Source: Micrococcales bacterium (GTDB lineage Bacteria; Actinomycetota; Actinomycetes; Actinomycetales; Dermatophilaceae). From it: 64,000 nt of DNA. Positions within the stretch are counted from its first letter, which is position 1. The number at the start of each line of letters is the position of its first letter. The translations under genes were made by a program, and so were the position numbers. The stretch spans positions 92,251 to 156,250 of the forward strand of contig JAJTBD010000005.1 in NCBI GenBank assembly GCA_021287075.1. Direction: 5' to 3'. The notes under the pieces were generated by a model. The model did not search any database and was not told where the DNA came from. It worked only from the letters and a program-made list of their open reading frames with translations. Below, in pieces: positions 62,404 through 64,000 of this stretch.

Positions 62404-64000
62404 CCGCTGCTCATCGCCGTCGGCCCATCGGTGCTGGACACCCGATCGACGAGCAGCCAGATGCGGGCAAGGTCATCGGGATCACCCGCGACGAGGACGG
62501 CAGGGTCGTTGTTGTCGTCGACCATGGTGACCACCGAACGCGAGTGACGTGGATGGCCCTGGTCAAGGCGTCACTGACCTGCAAGCCGGCACCACCCGTG
62601 GATGTCCTCGAGCAGCATCCAGCCGTCATGCTGGCGGAACTGAGCGAAGAAGAGCGCGCGGCCGTCTCGAAGCGCTACCGCGACCTGGTGCAGATCGAGA
62701 CGGGATCACTGCGAGGGAACCCGGAGGCCGACCGCCGTGCTGGAATCCTCAACCCGGCATACGACCCGAAGACAACCACCTCCGCAGAGCGCCTGATCAC
62801 GAAGAGCCGCGAGCTCAAAGCACTCGGCGAGGTGGGCGCCTCCCGAGCCTCGCTCTACCGCCAAGTTGGCCGCATCGGCGAGGGTCCCGACTTCCTGATC
62901 CACGGGAACCGCCGGACTCTGACCCAACGAATTGATGAGTTCGATCCGGCCGTCGTTGAGATCGTCCGCGAGGAAGTCGCGGCCGAGAGTCAAAGGCCGC
63001 GAAAGAGCCAGCGCAAGCTGCTTGTCCGCATCAGAAGCAGGCTCGATCGGGCCGCAGTGGCGGACGAGGTCACGCGCCATCAGTTGGGCGTCCTGGTCGG
63101 GGAGGTCTCTCGGGGGCGCGGCCTTCACCACGTGGCGAAGACTCGTCGTTCTGAGTCCAGCCGGCCTCTCGCCGTCTACGGGGCTCAACGCGTCAGTCGT
63201 CCCGGTGAACTGGTCCAGGTCGATGCCACCCCCACGACGGTGGCCATTCTCGGTCCCCAAGGCGTGCTGGTCCCGGCGGTCATCCTCAGCGCGATCGACG
63301 TCTACACACGCTGGTTCGTCGCGCTTCGCGTCTGCGTCGGCGCAGCCACATCACGGGATGTGTGCGCGTTGATCGCGCAGATGGGCCGGCCGACGGTGAC
63401 CAGAGCCGGCTATCCCTACGAGCTGGAGATGTGGCACGGCATACCGAAGCTCGTCGCGCTCAACGATGACCCGGAGGGAGAGAAGACGACCATCCAGAAG
63501 GTCATCGGCCGCAAGCCCGCGATCCATTCCAGCACCCTGGTGTTCGACCACGGCACGGAGAATGCCAGCGACCACACCTTGGGGTTCGCGGCGGAGTGCG
63601 GCATCGACGTTGTCTTCTGTCCGCCGCGACAAGGGCACGCCAAAGGCGTCGTCGAAGCCATCCACAGGGTCATCGCCGATGTCGAGAGCACCCTCCCGAT
63701 CCACAAGGGCCAGAACGTCCTGAACCGGCCGAATGACCTTGAGCTCGCCGTGCCCATAAAGCCGCAGGATCTCCAAGACATGCTCTGGGAGTACGCCATC
63801 GACGTCTACGCGAACGAGCCCCACCGCAACCTCACCGAGGCACACGGATCTCCGACACCCCTGAGCCCAGCCATGGTGTGGGCCGACTACGTGACGTCAT
63901 TCGGTGAGCTCGACCGCCCCGCTGATCCATGGCTCTACCTCAAAGGGGCTCATCCCATTCGAGGGTGTAGGAACCGGGGTCTGAACCCGCCGGTCTCGAG
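62385..64000 (+). CDS. TnsB-like DDE transposase (3' end outside window)
   Basis: An open frame of at least 538 codons starting at a GTG behind GGGAGGGGG and running off the window. An N-terminal helical DNA-binding region is followed by the rve/DDE core: PGELVQVDATPTTV (Asp about 280), SAIDVYTRWFVALRV, TLVFDHGTENASDHTL (Asp about 388) and PPRQGHAKGVVEAIHRV (Glu about 424). The spacing fits a retroviral-integrase-type DDE site. YANEPHRNLTEAHGSPTPLSPAMVW resembles the Mu/TnsB C-terminal region. With the TnsA-like gene it forms a heteromeric Tn7-type transposase; TnsC would be expected just beyond the end. Confidence 0.9.
   Translation, partial: MAAHHVTAAHRRRPIGAGHPIDEQPDAGKVIGITRDEDGRVVVVVDHGDHRTRVTWMALVKASLTCKPAPPVDVLEQHPAVMLAELSEEERAAVSKRYRDLVQIETGSLRGNPEADRRAGILNPAYDPKTTTSAERLITKSRELKALGEVGASRASLYRQVGRIGEGPDFLIHGNRRTLTQRIDEFDPAVVEIVREEVAAESQRPRKSQRKLLVRIRSRLDRAAVADEVTRHQLGVLVGEVSRGRGLHHVAKTRRSESSRPLAVYGAQRVSRPGELVQVDATPTTVAILGPQGVLVPAVILSAIDVYTRWFVALRVCVGAATSRDVCALIAQMGRPTVTRAGYPYELEMWHGIPKLVALNDDPEGEKTTIQKVIGRKPAIHSSTLVFDHGTENASDHTLGFAAECGIDVVFCPPRQGHAKGVVEAIHRVIADVESTLPIHKGQNVLNRPNDLELAVPIKPQDLQDMLWEYAIDVYANEPHRNLTEAHGSPTPLSPAMVWADYVTSFGELDRPADPWLYLKGAHPIRGCRNRGLNPPVS

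Overview
The window is from the chromosome of a high-GC Gram-positive bacterium (Actinomycetota). The evidence is GC-rich DNA with strongly G/C-ending codons, an IdeR/DtxR-type iron box, a GAF-ANTAR regulator, an FprA-type ferredoxin reductase, LutABC, a FruR-FruK-FruA-HPr locus with divergent enzyme I, and many GTG starts with 4-base ATGA/GTGA overlaps. A member of the Micrococcales such as the Intrasporangiaceae/Dermatophilaceae is my best guess, but it is an inference.

Layout. 0-2.2 kb: the end of an acyl-CoA carboxylase biotin subunit, an enoyl-CoA hydratase and a TetR regulator. 2.3-7.6 kb: a two-component system coupled to a MacB/FtsX-type ABC exporter. 7.6-8.1 kb: a DUF1648 membrane gene interrupted by one in-frame TAG. 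8.3-17.6 kb: an oxidative-stress and iron block, with a large-subunit catalase (katE), a siderophore-iron ABC importer with siderophore-interacting protein under an iron box, and a second catalase (katA) behind a Fur-family regulator. 17.6-18.8 kb: a lone DUF559 (VSR-like) gene flanked by two related palindromic elements. 18.8-31.3 kb: metabolic and regulatory singletons (FprA, BluB, SRPBCC, AI-2E-type permease, SDR, fructosamine kinase, TetR, GAF-ANTAR, App1-type phosphatase), with a deletion scar near 23.72 kb that fused the remnants of a LuxR response regulator and an FtsX permease. 31.3-35.1 kb: Fpg/Nei glycosylase and lutABC. 35.2-38.3 kb: three translationally coupled membrane-anchored proteins of unknown function facing a polytopic membrane protein. 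38.4-44.6 kb: the fructose PTS locus. 44.9-50.7 kb: alcohol dehydrogenase, rhodanese, YCII protein, MFS transporter, PadR with its HAAS membrane partner, and an AAA ATPase.

From about 50.75 kb the character changes: codon use is less GC-biased and the dispersed host motif thins out. This accessory island holds a tightly overlapping operon: an unknown PH-domain-like protein, hsdR, hsdS, a GIY-YIG/DUF4357 nuclease, a PD-(D/E)XK-like protein, a small unknown and hsdM. A small ribbon-helix-helix-like protein and a Tn7-like TnsA/TnsB pair follow; TnsB runs off the window end.

Two genome-scale signals stand out. A 9-10 base motif, GGTATGCCGC / GCGGCATACC, occurs about 48 times (9-mer core), both inside genes and as inverted pairs forming intergenic terminators, much as DNA uptake sequences do in Neisseria and Haemophilus. 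Two further intergenic repeat families (cores GCGGAACTCGCCACTTGGC and GGGCGATCGTGCCCACTTGG) fill many gene gaps. No rRNA, tRNA or CRISPR array was seen.
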